In this document: piece after piece, positions 26,913-39,252 of the stretch
How positions within the stretch are numbered: the first letter of the stretch is position 1
Layout of the letters: each line of letters opens with the position of its first letter
NCBI GenBank assembly: GCA_016709025.1
Contig: JADJEQ010000009.1
Coordinates: forward strand, 124,001-188,000
DNA from: Bacteroidales bacterium
GTDB lineage: Bacteria; Bacteroidota; Bacteroidia; Bacteroidales; Lentimicrobiaceae
Reading direction: 5' to 3'
Length of the DNA: 64,000 nt
Position numbers and translations under genes: made by a program
The notes under the pieces: model-generated
Seen by the model: the letters and a program-made list of their open reading frames with translations, nothing else
What the model was told of the DNA's origin: nothing
Database searches by the model: none

Positions 26913-29399
26913 TTATTTTTTCTTTCTTTTCAACGAAAGGTAATCGAGATGATAAAGTGCCTTTATACTGATCATATTGAGTTGAGGTGCTGCAAACATA
27001 TGATCGAGGTTATTCAGATAATCTGTCTGATATAACTGATTCTCGGTTTCAATGGCGTTTTTCCATACTACGCTGAGCATGCTGCCCGGCGCAAACTCCC
27101 ATCCCAGTACCATATCAATATTAAATGAATTATAATTGAAATCTACATAGTCTTTGTAAACAAAATCGTTGTTGGTTAACAATATGCCTTTGTCATTCAG
27201 TGTGTAGAATTCGGAGTAGTCTCCTTTCTGCCAGTAGTGCCTGAGCCACAAGCTGACGGATATCAACCGGCTGATCATATACTTACCCGAGAATGAATTT
27301 TCGAGGGTTTTGATGTCTCTTTTCCCAAACCAGATTGTTTCAGTATTTTGCCATATATATCCAATGTCATCCGGATTTGAGCCGATGCCGTTTTTAATCC
27401 TTATAGAGAAACGATTGTTAAACCTGAAAATGGGTTCAATTTCAAACCAGGTTGAGTGCATCTGATCGAAATCCCTTGTATAGTAAAACTGTCCGTCAAG
27501 GGCAAATTTTTTACGGTAATCACTTGAATAGCCTATCCATTCCTGGGTGTAGCCCGGCGCAATATAATACCATCCGTCGCGGCGAGGCTCGTAAAAATCA
27601 TACCGATCAATGGGCGATACTGTAATTCCCCACCAAACTGTCAGATAATTTCTGAAGTTTGAATTACCCTTGTAAGTGAATGTTGCATTCACATTTTCTT
27701 TTCCATCCAGCCTTCTGATCTGGTCAATACCAAAACTCTGTGAAAAATTCAGAAATATTCCGAAGGGTTCATAAATCCGGTAACTCAGGTAAACGCCCCT
27801 GTTTTGTTGGTTATTTGTCCGGTTTATGCCAAGATCATTTATGTTAAAGTGTTTATCCATCGCACTCTGATACACACTGAACTGAAATTTCCCCCTGCTT
27901 TTCATCAGGTAAATGCCATAGTTGTAGCCAGGATAGTTTTCGCCAGATGAATAGAGCACCTCAGATCCTGCTTTGTTCCATTTTGAGGCTGCGAAATTCA
28001 TTCCAAGGAAATAGGTTTTGGATCTGTCTCCTAGGTTTGCCCCTCCACCGGTCACATTTGAATCATCCCACCCTGATGGCCTGGTCACATTGGTATTGAT
28101 AAAATATACGGATGAATTATTCGGCAGCGCCTGATCAACAACTACGATATTATAGTTAGTTAACGGATCAGTCAGGATTTCTCTTTTTTCGCCTGTAATG
28201 GTATCGGTTGCAGTAGCCGAAGTATTACCGGTTATCGCATTGAAAAAACCAATACCAAGGCCGTTGGCGGTGCGCCCCGATAATTTTGTTGCATTCAGCA
28301 ACCTGGCATTAACGGGATTGTTTGTAATTATTTCATTATCAAGAAGCTGACTGCTTGCCGAGTAATATAATAAAGGTGTGCGACCTATCCGTCTTGAATA
28401 AAACAGGTTCCCTTTTTGAAAAAGGTCAGTTCCTTCATTGAAAAAAGTCCGGTTTTCATCATAAATCAGTTCGTAAGCAGTAAGATTCTTCTGGATTTTA
28501 TCAGATTGCACCTGGCTGAAATCCGGCAACAGGATCATATCCATGGTAAAACTTTCATTAAGCCCCAGTTTGATATCCATTCCGCCATTATAAGCATAGG
28601 TGATGGGATCGTTTTTAAAAGCTTTATCACTATTGTGTTGGAAATTACCAGACACATAGGGTGTAAAACTCAGCCTGAGCGGTGGCTCAATATTGTCAAA
28701 GCCTGAAAGTTTTCCCCAGTAAACCAATGAATTACCTGACCCTTTTTCCTCAGGGGCCCATTGAATTTCTTCCCGGTATCTTCTTATTTTTCTAACCACC
28801 TGTAATCCCCATTCCTGGGTTTCTTTTTTAGGAAACCTGAGTGCCGAATAAGGAATGCGAAGTTCAGCCACCCAACCAGCGGAAGTAATTTTAACAGAAC
28901 TTTCCCACACAGCATTGTATAAGTCATCAAGCTCCCGGCCATCAACCTGAACTCCTGATGCGGATACCAGGAAATAATAAGCATCCTGCTGATTACAGTA
29001 AGTGTCGAACCCAATCCCGAAATAGTCAGCGTTCAGGTCTTCGTTGTCGCGTTCTCCCAATTGCCTGGCAATACTGTCGGGCGCTCTGTCACTCATAATG
29101 GCTGCAACATAGATTGCTTCGTTGTCGTAGAGTAACATTACTTTGGTTGGCATTCTGGGATTGGCATTCAAAACCGGCTCATATTCCCTGAACTCAGTCA
29201 GAACTGTAGCATTTTCCCAGACTTTGTCGTTGATATTGCCATCGATTCGCGGTGCAATCTCTGTTCTGGTGATTCTGGCTGTCGGAACATTGCCTGATAA
29301 AACAGCAGAACCAGAAAATAGAAATAAAACAAATGCAACTATTTGCAAGAAATTATCTTTCAGGTTGTTATATAAAGAAGGGATGCGTAAAATTCTCAT
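26913..29399 (-). CDS. CBM9-like / DUF5916 outer-membrane protein
   Basis: 828 residues. A signal peptide-like hydrophobic segment spans 18-36. Residues about 40-230 are a carbohydrate-binding family 9-like sandwich (APRIDGNINDKVWENA, then LLYDNEAIYVAAIMSD). The remainder is a DUF5916 domain, rich in aromatic alternating strands, expected to form an outer-membrane beta barrel (for example NRTFFNEGTDLFQKG). Proteins of this type are widespread in Bacteroidota, of unknown function and sometimes near proteolysis or glycan genes. It ends LSLKRKKK without a T9SS signal. Confidence 0.8.
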   Translation of the reverse strand: MRILRIPSLYNNLKDNFLQIVAFVLFLFSGSAVLSGNVPTARITRTEIAPRIDGNINDKVWENATVLTEFREYEPVLNANPRMPTKVMLLYDNEAIYVAAIMSDRAPDSIARQLGERDNEDLNADYFGIGFDTYCNQQDAYYFLVSASGVQVDGRELDDLYNAVWESSVKITSAGWVAELRIPYSALRFPKKETQEWGLQVVRKIRRYREEIQWAPEEKGSGNSLVYWGKLSGFDNIEPPLRLSFTPYVSGNFQHNSDKAFKNDPITYAYNGGMDIKLGLNESFTMDMILLPDFSQVQSDKIQKNLTAYELIYDENRTFFNEGTDLFQKGNLFYSRRIGRTPLLYYSASSQLLDNEIITNNPVNARLLNATKLSGRTANGLGIGFFNAITGNTSATATDTITGEKREILTDPLTNYNIVVVDQALPNNSSVYFINTNVTRPSGWDDSNVTGGGANLGDRSKTYFLGMNFAASKWNKAGSEVLYSSGENYPGYNYGIYLMKSRGKFQFSVYQSAMDKHFNINDLGINRTNNQQNRGVYLSYRIYEPFGIFLNFSQSFGIDQIRRLDGKENVNATFTYKGNSNFRNYLTVWWGITVSPIDRYDFYEPRRDGWYYIAPGYTQEWIGYSSDYRKKFALDGQFYYTRDFDQMHSTWFEIEPIFRFNNRFSIRIKNGIGSNPDDIGYIWQNTETIWFGKRDIKTLENSFSGKYMISRLISVSLWLRHYWQKGDYSEFYTLNDKGILLTNNDFVYKDYVDFNYNSFNIDMVLGWEFAPGSMLSVVWKNAIETENQLYQTDYLNNLDHMFAAPQLNMISIKALYHLDYLSLKRKKK

Positions 29400-29458
29400 C
29401 TGTATTTATTCCTTGAATAATTGCGCTGAGCCAAATTCCGGGTCAGTTGCGATAAAAA

Positions 29459-29489
29459 TTGTTCAAATATCGAATTTCTTATATCTTTG
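29459..29489 (+). promoter_or_regulatory. Promoter of sucC
   Basis: TTG (29459-29461), a 20-base spacer and TATCTTTG (29482-29489) fit the Bacteroidota promoter. It would give a 5' leader of about 120 bases before the ATG at 29616. Confidence 0.55.
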
Positions 29490-29615
29490 CTCGGCTGTCA
29501 GATTTTTTTCTTTGATACAGGTAGAGCTAGTAGCAAAAATAACAGTTTTTATATACGCTGTGTAAAAAAAATGAAAGCGATCAGGTAATAATGACGAATT
29601 TTAAACAACATATAT

Positions 29616-30809
29616 ATGAATCTTCATGAATATCAGGCTAAACAGATACTCCGGTCATTTGGAGTTCCTGTGCCAAAAGGCATTGTTGCCGAAACCCCTG
29701 AACTGGCCGTTAAAGCTGCCGAAGAAATACAGCAGGCCACCAATTCTGACCGATGGGCCGTGAAAGCCCAGATTCATGCAGGTGGCAGGGGAAAGGGTGG
29801 TGGTGTTAAAATCGCCCAGTCGCTGCACGAAGTGTGGGAAAAGAGCTCGCAGATTATCGGGATGACGCTGATAACACCTCAAACCGGTCCCGGCGGAAAG
29901 CTTGTAGGTAAAGTTCTTGTTGAACAGAATATCTTTTACCCCGGTGAAAGTGAAATAAAGGAATTTTATATGAGTATGTTGCTTAACCGTGCTTCAGGAA
30001 AAGTTATGGTGATGTATTCAACAGAGGGGGGGATGGATATAGAGGAAGTGGCGGCTCATACACCTCACCTTATTTTTACTGAAGAGATTGATCCCAAAGT
30101 CGGGCTGCGGGATTTCCAGTGCCGTAAGATTGCATACAACCTCAAACTCGATGGCACCGCGCACAAGAATATGATCCAGTTTGTAAAGGCGTTGTACAAT
30201 GCTTATATGGGCACCGACGCTTCTATGCTGGAAATAAATCCGGTGTTTAAAACATCGGATAACCTGATTATGGCAGCCGACTGCAAAATGCGTCTTGATG
30301 ACAATGCCTTGTACCGCCATGCAGACTATGCTGCTATGCGCGATTTGACTGAAGAAGATCCTGCCGAAGTCGAAGCCGGTAAATATCACCTGAATTATGT
30401 GAAACTTAACGGAAATGTCGGATGTATGGTCAACGGAGCCGGATTGGCAATGGCAACCATGGATATTATTAAGCTCTCCGGTGGCGAACCGGCCAACTTC
30501 CTCGATGTTGGTGGCACAGCCAATGCAGAGCGCGTAGAACAGGCTTTCCGTATCATCATGAAAGATCCGAATGTAAAGGTTATCCTGGTCAATATTTTCG
30601 GCGGAATAGTCCGTTGTGACCGTGTAGCCCAGGGAATCGTTGATGCATACAGGAATATTGGAACTATTGATATTCCGATCATCGTCAGGCTGCAGGGTAC
30701 CAATGCCGAAGAAGCAAAACTACTGATTGAAAAATCAGGCCTGAAAGTTTATTCGGCTACATTGCTGCAGGAAGCCGCCGGATTAGTTACAACAGTGCTC
30801 GGTAATTGA
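29616..30809 (+). CDS. sucC: Succinyl-CoA ligase (ADP-forming), beta subunit
   Basis: 397 residues, close to the family norm of about 388. It opens with MNLHEYQAKQILRSFGVPVP, has the ATP-grasp lysine region WAVKAQIHAGGRGKGGGVK, the metal and nucleotide site LEINPVF and DCKMRLDDNA, and the CoA-ligase domain with GGTANAERVEQAF and NIFGGIVRCDRVAQGI. With SucD it converts succinyl-CoA, ADP and phosphate to succinate, CoA and ATP in the TCA cycle. sucD is not the next gene, so the subunits are unlinked here. A strong terminator follows. Confidence 0.95.
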   Translation: MNLHEYQAKQILRSFGVPVPKGIVAETPELAVKAAEEIQQATNSDRWAVKAQIHAGGRGKGGGVKIAQSLHEVWEKSSQIIGMTLITPQTGPGGKLVGKVLVEQNIFYPGESEIKEFYMSMLLNRASGKVMVMYSTEGGMDIEEVAAHTPHLIFTEEIDPKVGLRDFQCRKIAYNLKLDGTAHKNMIQFVKALYNAYMGTDASMLEINPVFKTSDNLIMAADCKMRLDDNALYRHADYAAMRDLTEEDPAEVEAGKYHLNYVKLNGNVGCMVNGAGLAMATMDIIKLSGGEPANFLDVGGTANAERVEQAFRIIMKDPNVKVILVNIFGGIVRCDRVAQGIVDAYRNIGTIDIPIIVRLQGTNAEEAKLLIEKSGLKVYSATLLQEAAGLVTTVLGN

Positions 30810-30836
30810 AATTGTTTAAGTAACAAAATTTGTGTA

Positions 30837-30867
30837 AAAGCTGCCTGAGAGGGCGGCTTTTGCTGTA
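30837..30867 (+). terminator. Rho-independent terminator of sucC
   Basis: AAAGCTGCC pairs with GGCGGCTTT (one T-G pair) around a TGAGAG loop, followed by a T-rich tract. Confidence 0.8.
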
Positions 30868-31027
30868 TTTTATTCCTCAGCAGGATAATAATGAATACTT
30901 TAATTGCAAAAATCCGATAAATTGATGAACTTTACATGCTCATCCTGAATAAATCAAATTGGAATCTGTTTCTTCCGTCTATTGCTGATTCTTTGAATGA
31001 TACAATGAACATCTTAAAACACAGGCT

Positions 31028-31759
31028 ATGGAATATGCTGTATTGAATGTTGAGACTGAACTATTTGGCCGAAAAGTGCTGGTTCTTGATGAAGGAACAT
31101 CTCCGGAAGAATATAGTGCCGGTCTTAAAAAACTGATACAGGACGAGCATCCATGGTATGTAAACCGCTTGTGTGACGCCAACGATTTAAAGACGATTCA
31201 TGCTTTTGAAGAGCTGGGTTTCAGGTTTGTTGAACTTCGAATGTTCCGCGAATTGAAGATTGAAAACATGCAAATGGGCTCCCATTCATTTTTTCCTTAC
31301 GAAGCAGTCCAGTTGGACGAAGAATCTTTACCGGCGCTTTACAATATTATTCGCAGCTACCCGGCCGATGATCGTTTTTCACGTGATCCACTGATACCGG
31401 CCGGCGCTTCATTGAAAAGACTGGAACTTTACCTGAAAAAGTCAATCACCACTGTGAAGAATGAATTTATTTATGGGCTGGTAAACCATCATACCGGTGA
31501 ACTTGCCGGATTCCGCAACGGAGAGTTTACAACTAAAAAATCAGTCAGGTATTTTTATCGTTTTATGAATAGCACACACAATACCCCGGCTTATGCTTCC
31601 ATGCTGGAGGCTGCAGTCATCGATGCACTGGTTAAACGGGGAGCCGCCAGGGTTGAAGCCATAACCAGCGGACAAAACGTAGAGGAAATCAATGAAGCAT
31701 TCAGCACACTGGGTTTCAGGGCTGAAAAAACCCAGGTACTGCTGAGGAAAATTTTCTGA
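31028..31759 (+). CDS. GNAT-like N-acetyltransferase
   Basis: 243 residues. The N-terminal half (TELFGRKVLVLDE, then HPWYVNRLCDANDLKTIHAF and EELGFRFVELRMFREL) resembles the lid region of WecD/FdtC-type sugar acetyltransferases. The C-terminal half has a GNAT-like core (YGLVNHHTGELAGFRNGEF) and ends NEAFSTLGFRAEKTQVLLRK, the usual last strand. The canonical acetyl-CoA pyrophosphate loop is weak (TPAYASMLEAAV), so activity is uncertain. No sugar-biosynthesis neighbours are visible. Confidence 0.6.
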   Translation: MEYAVLNVETELFGRKVLVLDEGTSPEEYSAGLKKLIQDEHPWYVNRLCDANDLKTIHAFEELGFRFVELRMFRELKIENMQMGSHSFFPYEAVQLDEESLPALYNIIRSYPADDRFSRDPLIPAGASLKRLELYLKKSITTVKNEFIYGLVNHHTGELAGFRNGEFTTKKSVRYFYRFMNSTHNTPAYASMLEAAVIDALVKRGAARVEAITSGQNVEEINEAFSTLGFRAEKTQVLLRKIF

Positions 31760-33208
31760 TTTTGATCCACAATTGACTGGTAATCATTAGCTTTAAATCT
31801 TATTCTCACTTCTTTGTGCTCATGATAAAGCAGAAGCTGTCAATTCTGTTTACCTGATTTTGCAATATCCAGTGACAATCTTTTCTAATCCGCTTTTTAT
31901 ACAAGGGCTTTTCTGTTTTTTCTTTAGATGCTTTGGCGGATAGAAATTTCCGGTCTGCTGATGAAACATTTTAATTTTTTGAAGTAGTTCATAAGATTAC
32001 CGGTCAATCAATAGTACAAAATAGGTACACTCAGTTGTATTTAAAATAAAATAGCGACCCTCATAAAGCTGGTAGTAATTATTTTTGACAAAAGAGATTG
32101 ATTTTTTTGACTTATATGGTGGTATAATTGCGCAAAGGCTTTATTATTAATTAAATAGATGCTATTTTGGACTCCTTTAAATCCATGTTTTTTATTCCTC
32201 AAAAGAAACATCACACCAATGGTTTGAAATATTAAATCGGGAAAAACGACCTTAATTTATAATTTCGAACTCCAATTTCTAAAAATTGAAATAAATGAAC
32301 CCCAATATTATAATTTATGCTAAATCACAGATAACCTGTTTATTAGCTTACATAATTTAAGAAAAAGTAAACTTACCTAAACAAATTAAGGAAAAGTTTA
32401 ATTATTTAAAAAGCTGTTTATCAATATATTACATAAATTAAAAATTCAGGTATTCTGAATTGAAGGAGTTCTATTCTAATCGCATTCTATGGTGGCAAGG
32501 TTTTAAATTGCTCAACATGCGAATGCAGTCAAATTAATATTTGTTTTAAAAGACAGGAGGATAAATTATTGCAAGTTAGAATACAATTATAAAATGATTT
32601 GGTTCTTTATCAAGGCATGGCTTAAAGAATTTAACAGGTTCTTAAAATTAATTGATCAGAACTATTTAGAAAAATTTTATTTAGAACAGAAATTTATTAG
32701 TAATCAAATTTTCGATTTTATAAATGCTTGATAACAAATATTATATCGTTGTTAAAAGTACAATGATAGGCATTAGAAAAAATACGAATATAATGGTATA
32801 AATAATGTAATAAAGCATGTATAAAAATATGCTATTGCCAATTTATTTTTCCTGAATTCAGCCCTGTAGCGGGTTTTCCGATAAATGCTAAAACTGATGA
32901 GCGGAAAATTCTGATGGTTTGGAATTATAAATTTAATCATACATGACCTGATTTATAAATCTGAACCTGTTTCAATTGACATGTGTCTAAAAGCACTGTA
33001 CTTTTCCGACTCTATTTTAGCAGGCGAATTGCTGTGCTAACTGCTCCTTAACTACATTATTATCAATAATTTACTAGTAATACATCTATTGCGACTAAAA
33101 CCATCAAGTGTAAAAAAATTAACCGAAAAAATCATTTGTCGACATAACTATCACATTATCAGTTGTATAATTACCATGTCTAATCAATTTTAAACAAACA
33201 AACACATT
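31760..33208. other. 1.45-kb AT-rich region without genes
   Basis: No ORF with protein-like composition, no tRNA and no strong terminator seen. It precedes the surface-protein locus and probably contains its first promoter, but I could not assign a TAnnTTTG box with correct spacing close to 33209. Confidence 0.5.
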
Positions 33209-36200
33209 ATGAGAAAGCTTTTCACATTATTGATCTTGTTGAGTCTTTGGGCCGGGAGCTCATGGGCGCAGACTGTAACCATTGGTACGGGTACCTCAAC
33301 CCAAAGGTATCCGTTGGGGGCCTATTTTGGTTATGAAAGAAGTGCTTCAATATACACTGCAGCCGAGATAGGGCAGGCTGGTGTGATCTCAAAACTTGCC
33401 TGGTATGCCACAGCAGCCAGAGCCACCGTTGTACCTATGAAGATATACATTAAGGAAACATCTTCATCTGCTTTTACAGCTGGCACCTGGGCAAGCATGA
33501 TTTCAGATGCAACACTGGTATGGGATGCCAGCAACACTTCCATTACTGCGAATGCCTGGAATGAATTTGTACTTACAAGTTCATTTTCTTATGGAGGTTC
33601 AAATAATCTGGTTGTAATGGTTGAAACCAACTACGGCGGTGGAGGTACATTACCTTCAACAGGAGTAGCTGTGCGATACAGCACTGCAACAACACAGCAT
33701 GAATACTGGCAGGCTGATACCAACCCACCTACAGGCAATGGTACAACCAGTTCAAACAGGCCAAATATTCAGATTACCTCTTCACCGGCCAACATGGCAT
33801 TTAGCTCTGCAACAACCCTGACAGCAACAACCCTTCCGGTTTTGCCGGGCTCAACAGATCAGCCGGTAGTTGTTCTGCAGGTAAATACAACCGGAACCCT
33901 CAATCCTTTCGATCTGACCTCTGTAACTTTCAATACAACAGGTACGACAAACGCTGCTGATTTAACATCTGCAAAGGTTTATTATACCTCCACTACATCT
34001 TTCTCAACTGCCAATCAATTTGGTTCAGCCATCTCTAATCCCAGCGGAACACTCACATTTTCCGGTACACGTCCTCTGAACGGCGGCGCAAATTATTTCT
34101 GGTTGTGTTATGACATTAGCAATTCAGCAATACTTTTCAATGTCGTAGATGGTACTTGTACAGAGTTCATTACCTCTGAACCTGCAACCCGCACTCCAAC
34201 AGTAACAGATCCGGCCGGAAGCAGAACCATAAGAACTGCTCTTTCCGGAACTTATACCATTGACAATACAGCACCTACTTCAGGTACCAATTACAACAAT
34301 TTTACCGATGCTATCAATGATCTGAACAGCCTGCCACTCACAGGTCCGGTTGTTTATAATGTTACTTCCGGTCAAACGTTCAGCAGCACAGTTCCTGCTG
34401 CACCATACAATTATGGTTATGCAATTCTAAACATAGGTACTGCGACCAACACCATTACATTCCAGAAAAACGGAGGCGGAGCTAATCCTGTTATCAGTGT
34501 GCTTGGATCAGCTGCTTTAAATGACATAGGAATGTTCCTTTATGGTACAGATTATATTTCATTTGATGGAATCGATATTTCTGATGCAGGCACAACCTCA
34601 GCAGATTATCTTGATTATGGCTATTATCTTCAGGGACCTGTTGATGATAACTGTAAATATGCATCCATCCAGAATTGCGTAATTGACCTCAATATGGCCA
34701 ATACCAGTTCAAGAGGGATTTATGCCTATTCTAACGCCCCGACTTCTTCTGCCAATGGAAACAGCAATAATACCTTCAGAGGCAATACCGTTCAGGATGC
34801 ATACAATGGTATTTATCTATCTGGCAACAGTTCATTCCCTGATGTAAATAACTTTGTTAACAGCAATTTGATCCAGAATATCGGAAGCAATCTGTCAACT
34901 GCTATTTATCCATTATATGCAACATATCAGTCAGACATAATCGCTACAGACAACTCTGTCAGCAATGTGACCGGCGCCAGTACGATGTATGGGATGTATT
35001 TTTCATCATTATCCGGTTCAAACAACCTGATTTCAGGTAATATTGTAACAGGAATCGTTGGCACATCCACAAGTTCAACCATGTATGGACTTTATTATTC
35101 TCCCAATTCTACAGCTTCAGCAGAGATCTCCGGAAATAGCATTTATGGTCTTGATCATAAATACAATGTATACGGACTATATGTAGGTGCAGGTTCTGTT
35201 AACAATGTATTCAGAAATAAGGTATCCAATGTTGCATATACCGGCACTTCTTCCTATATTGCCTATGGCTTGAGTTCATCGGGAGGTACTACCAATAATA
35301 TATACAATAACTATGTATATGATATTAAAGCGCCAGCTTCAACCACCACACCTGGAACCAGGGCCTTCAATCTGAATGGTGGTACCACTGCAAATGTTTA
35401 TTACAACACTGTTTACATTGATTATGTATCAACTGTTGCAACAAATCAGAGTGCTGCACTTTATGTAACCACCAGCCCGACTACCCTGAATATGAATAAC
35501 AACATATTCATCAACAAATGTGATATGACGGTTGGAACCAGGGCGGTAGCTTTCTACAAATCAAGTACTTCACTTACCAACCTGAGTACCGGTAACAACA
35601 ACAACCTGTTCTTTGCAGGTATTCCCGGAGCCAAAAACCTGATTCATTACAACGGTACAACCGCATATCCGACCCTGGGTGAATATCAGACTTTCGTAAC
35701 GCCCCGTGAAAACTTATCTGTGACGGAAAACGTTACTTTTGTTTCCGGTGTTTCACCATATAATCTTCATATTGCCAACAGCACTACCACTGTTGCAGAA
35801 AGTGGAGGATTAAACATTACGGGTATAACCAGTGACTTTGACGGAGATATCCGTCAGGGTAATCCGGGTTACTCAGGAAGCGGAGTATCAACCGATATCG
35901 GAGCTGACGAGTTCTCTGGAATCAATCCAAACCTCGCAACCCTTGATATGGGAGCTACAGCATTGGTTGCTCCTGTTTCCGGAGGTTGCTATTCAGCATC
36001 TGAAACAGTTACAGTTACCGTTAAAAACTATGGAACTCTGGCAATTAATTTTGCTGTTAATCCTGTTACAGTTACCACTGAAGTAACAGGTGCTGTTACA
36101 CAAACCATGAGTTTTGTGTTAAACTCAGGCACACTTGCTCCAGGTCTCAGTCAAAATGTCAATATGGCCGGAGTACTCGATATGACCGTTGGCGGAATAT

Positions 36201-39143
36201 ATACTTTCAATGCACATACAACCGTAACCGGAGACGGAAATGCAGTGAATGACGCCATGGCACCTGCAAACCGGACTGTTTTATCAATTGTAACTGCTCC
36301 TGATGTAGCCGTTGATTTTACCGGATTCACCGGTGCAAACCTTACAACTGTTTTCCCGAATTGGTATGAAGCCGTTGGTACTGCTATTCCTACCGGAACA
36401 ACCAGTGCATGGGTTAATGGGACAATGGGTGTAACATCTGCCAGAATTAACTTATACACGACATCCAGAAATGAATGGCTGGTCGGACCTCAGTTTACTG
36501 CCAGCACTTATGCACAGCTAAGGCTGAAAATTGCCATAACCGACTGGAATGGTACCACTGTTGATCCGGAAGGTATGGCAGTTACAGATGATAAAGTGAT
36601 GGTGAAGGTTTCCACGGATTGTGGTCTGACCTTTTCAACCGTATATACATTTGATGCCACTACAACGGCAGGAGTAAGCAATGTATTAACAGAGCAAACC
36701 ATCGACCTGAGTGCCTATGCCGGACAAAATATTATCGTAGCTTTCCATGCTACTGATGGACCGGTAGACAATACAGCTGATTATGATTTCCATGTGGATG
36801 ATATCTCCATTGAAGATGCTACTGCACCTTCTTTAACTGCTGACCCTACTTTAATCAGTTTCGGCTCAGTAGTTTCCGGTGGTACTTCAGATGAATTCAA
36901 TTATAGTCTTACTGGCGCGAATCTAAGCCCCTCCTCAGGAAATGTAACCATCACCCCACCGGCGAATTTTGAAGTGTCAACGGTATCGGGTGGTCCTTAC
37001 AGTGCAGTGGCTATAGATGTACCATATACAGGTGGTGCCCTTTCAACAATTGTATATGCAGTATTCAAACCAACAACTGCTGCAACCAACTATTCTGGTG
37101 TAATTGCCAACTCAGGTGGTTCTGCACCTGATGTTAATGTAAGTGTTAATGGTTCTTCACCCTGTGATGCTGTAGCCACCTTTGCTGAGAATTTTGACCT
37201 GGTTACAACCCCGGCTCTTCCACAATGCTGGACAAAAGTCGGAACCGAAGGATCTGCTTCTACTCAAACAAGTGGTAGTCTTTCTGCACCGAATTGCATG
37301 TATATATATGCTTTCAGCGGCACTTATGGCGCCACAGTTGCTATGACTGAGTTAACAAATCTGGGTGCAGCCACACACCGGTTAAAATTCAGACTGCGTG
37401 CTAATTCCAGCGTTGGAGGAGTTGTTCAGGTTGGTTATATGACCGATCGCACCGATCCTGCAAGCTTTGTAATGTTACAATCGTTTACAACAACATCAAC
37501 TTCTGTTTATCAGGAATGTGTTGTTGAGCCGGGTAACTTACCGGGTGCAAGCACAACCATCGCATTCAGAATGCCTCCTACCCCTGGTTACAGTGCCCTG
37601 ATCGACGATGTTGAGTGGACTGTTATACCAACCGCTACTTTATCATGGTACAACCTTCAATGGCCTCCAACTGCAACAATCTTTAGCCAACCAGAATGTA
37701 AATGTGTATGCACAGTGCTGGGAGTCAGGCGTTACCGAAGCCCCGGGGCCTGGAACTGGTATCGAGTGCTGGATTGGCTATAGTACAGATCCCCTCGCCA
37801 ATCCTAATACATGGACCAACTGGGTGCCTGCTACTTACAATTATGGAGCAGATCCAAACAACAACGATGAATACCAGGCTTCTCTCGGAGCAGCCCAGGG
37901 TTTGGCACCAGGAACTTATTACTTTGCCAGCCGCTTCAGGTATCTCTCAGGTCCTTACACTTATGGTGGATTCAATAGTGGTCCCTGGAATGGCACCACT
38001 AATGTATCGGGTGTTTTAACCGTTAACGCTATTCCAGCTGCTACCATGCCTTTAACCGAAGGATTTGAATCAGGACTTGGTGACTGGACTATTGTGAATT
38101 CAGGACAAACCAACCAATGGTTTGTCGGAACTGCCACAGCGAAAACAGGAACTCAATCTGCTTATGTTTCAAACGATGGTGGAGTTTCAAATGCCTATAA
38201 CATCCTTACAACAAGTGTAGCACATTTATATCGTGATGTTACTTTCCCTGCTGGTACCAATCCGTTCAATCTGAAATTCAGCTGGAAAGGTATGGGAGAA
38301 GGTACAACCACATTATATGACTATCTCCGCGTTTTTGTAGTTCCTACCACGACTGTTCCTGTTGCTGGTACACAATTAGCTGCCGGTCAGGTTGGTACGA
38401 GTTATCTCCTTCAGGCCAACTGGCAGGATGTTGTTTTAGAACTTGACAATGCTACCTATGCCGGTCAAACCTGGCGTTTGGTCTTCTCATGGAGAAATGA
38501 CAACTCTGTAGGCGAACAGCCACCCATTGCTGTTGATGATATCGTCGTTGAAGAACAAGCCCCTGCAACCAGGACCCTCAACCTTACTTCCGTATTGCCT
38601 GAAGGTCTTTATGCCGGTGGTGGTTTATTGAACATGTCATACAATGAGTTAGCTCCCGAATTCCCCGGTTTTGCAGATGAAATCACCGTTGAGCTGCACA
38701 ATTCAGCTTCATACAGCACAATTGAGTACACTGCAGTTGTTATGCTGAGCACAACCGGTACCGTGACGGTAACTGATATTCCCGCTGCATTAAACGGAGA
38801 CTATTATATTACTGTTAAACATCGCAACTCGATTGAAACAACAACTGCCGATCCGGTTTCATTTACAGACGCAGTTATCACTCAGAGTTTTGCAACCCCT
38901 GCCAATGTTTTTGGAGGCAACCTGTTGCTGATGATTGATGGTGGCTATGCTATCTACGGTGGTGATGTTAATCAGGATGGTTCTGTAGATGGTGGTGATG
39001 TTACTCCATTTGACAATGACCAGTTTAATTATGTTACAGGTTATGTTGTAACGGATATAAACGGAGATGCAACCATCGACTCCGGTGACGGAACCATTAT
39101 TGACAACAATCAGTTCAATTACATCTCGGCAATTCTGCCTTAA
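33209..39143 (+). CDS. Giant secreted beta-helix/adhesin protein with C-terminal X-dockerin-like module (frameshifted)
   Basis: Two open frames (33209-37783 and one ending at 39143) are one protein of about 1975 residues. The break is near 37676-37686, where frame 2 (NLQWPPTATI) should join frame 3 (LANQNVNVYAQCWESGVTEA); T3 for T2 at CTTTAG would suffice. Order: signal peptide 1-20; beta-sandwich; right-handed beta-helix about 350-880; CARDB-like 900-1030; two jelly-roll cleaved-adhesin-like domains; an Ig-like domain; another jelly roll; an X-like Ig module (TLNLTSVLPEGLYAGGG); and a dockerin-like end with calcium loops DVNQDGSVDGGD and DINGDATIDSGD, each followed by NQFNY-type repeats. There is no T9SS sorting domain. 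Likely docks onto a cohesin on the surface. Confidence 0.8.
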
Positions 39144-39152
39144 TACATTCTT

Positions 39153-39190
39153 AAGAGGAAACTCCTTTTTATAGGGGGTTTCCTCTTATT
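39153..39190 (+). terminator. Rho-independent terminator
   Basis: AAGAGGAAACTCC pairs with GGGGGTTTCCTCTT around TTTTTATA, behind the dockerin protein gene. A decayed copy of the same hairpin sits at 44252-44290 behind the dockerin relic. Confidence 0.8.
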
Positions 39191-39252
39191 TAACCTATAA
39201 AACCCTAAATTGAAATCAATCAATACAAATCAATAACCCAAAAACAACAATT

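Noticed and set aside
33209..39143. T9SS sorting domain at the end of the giant protein
   Set aside because: The end is a calcium-loop dockerin-like module; the usual NPxxxxxx strands and lysine-rich tail are missing.
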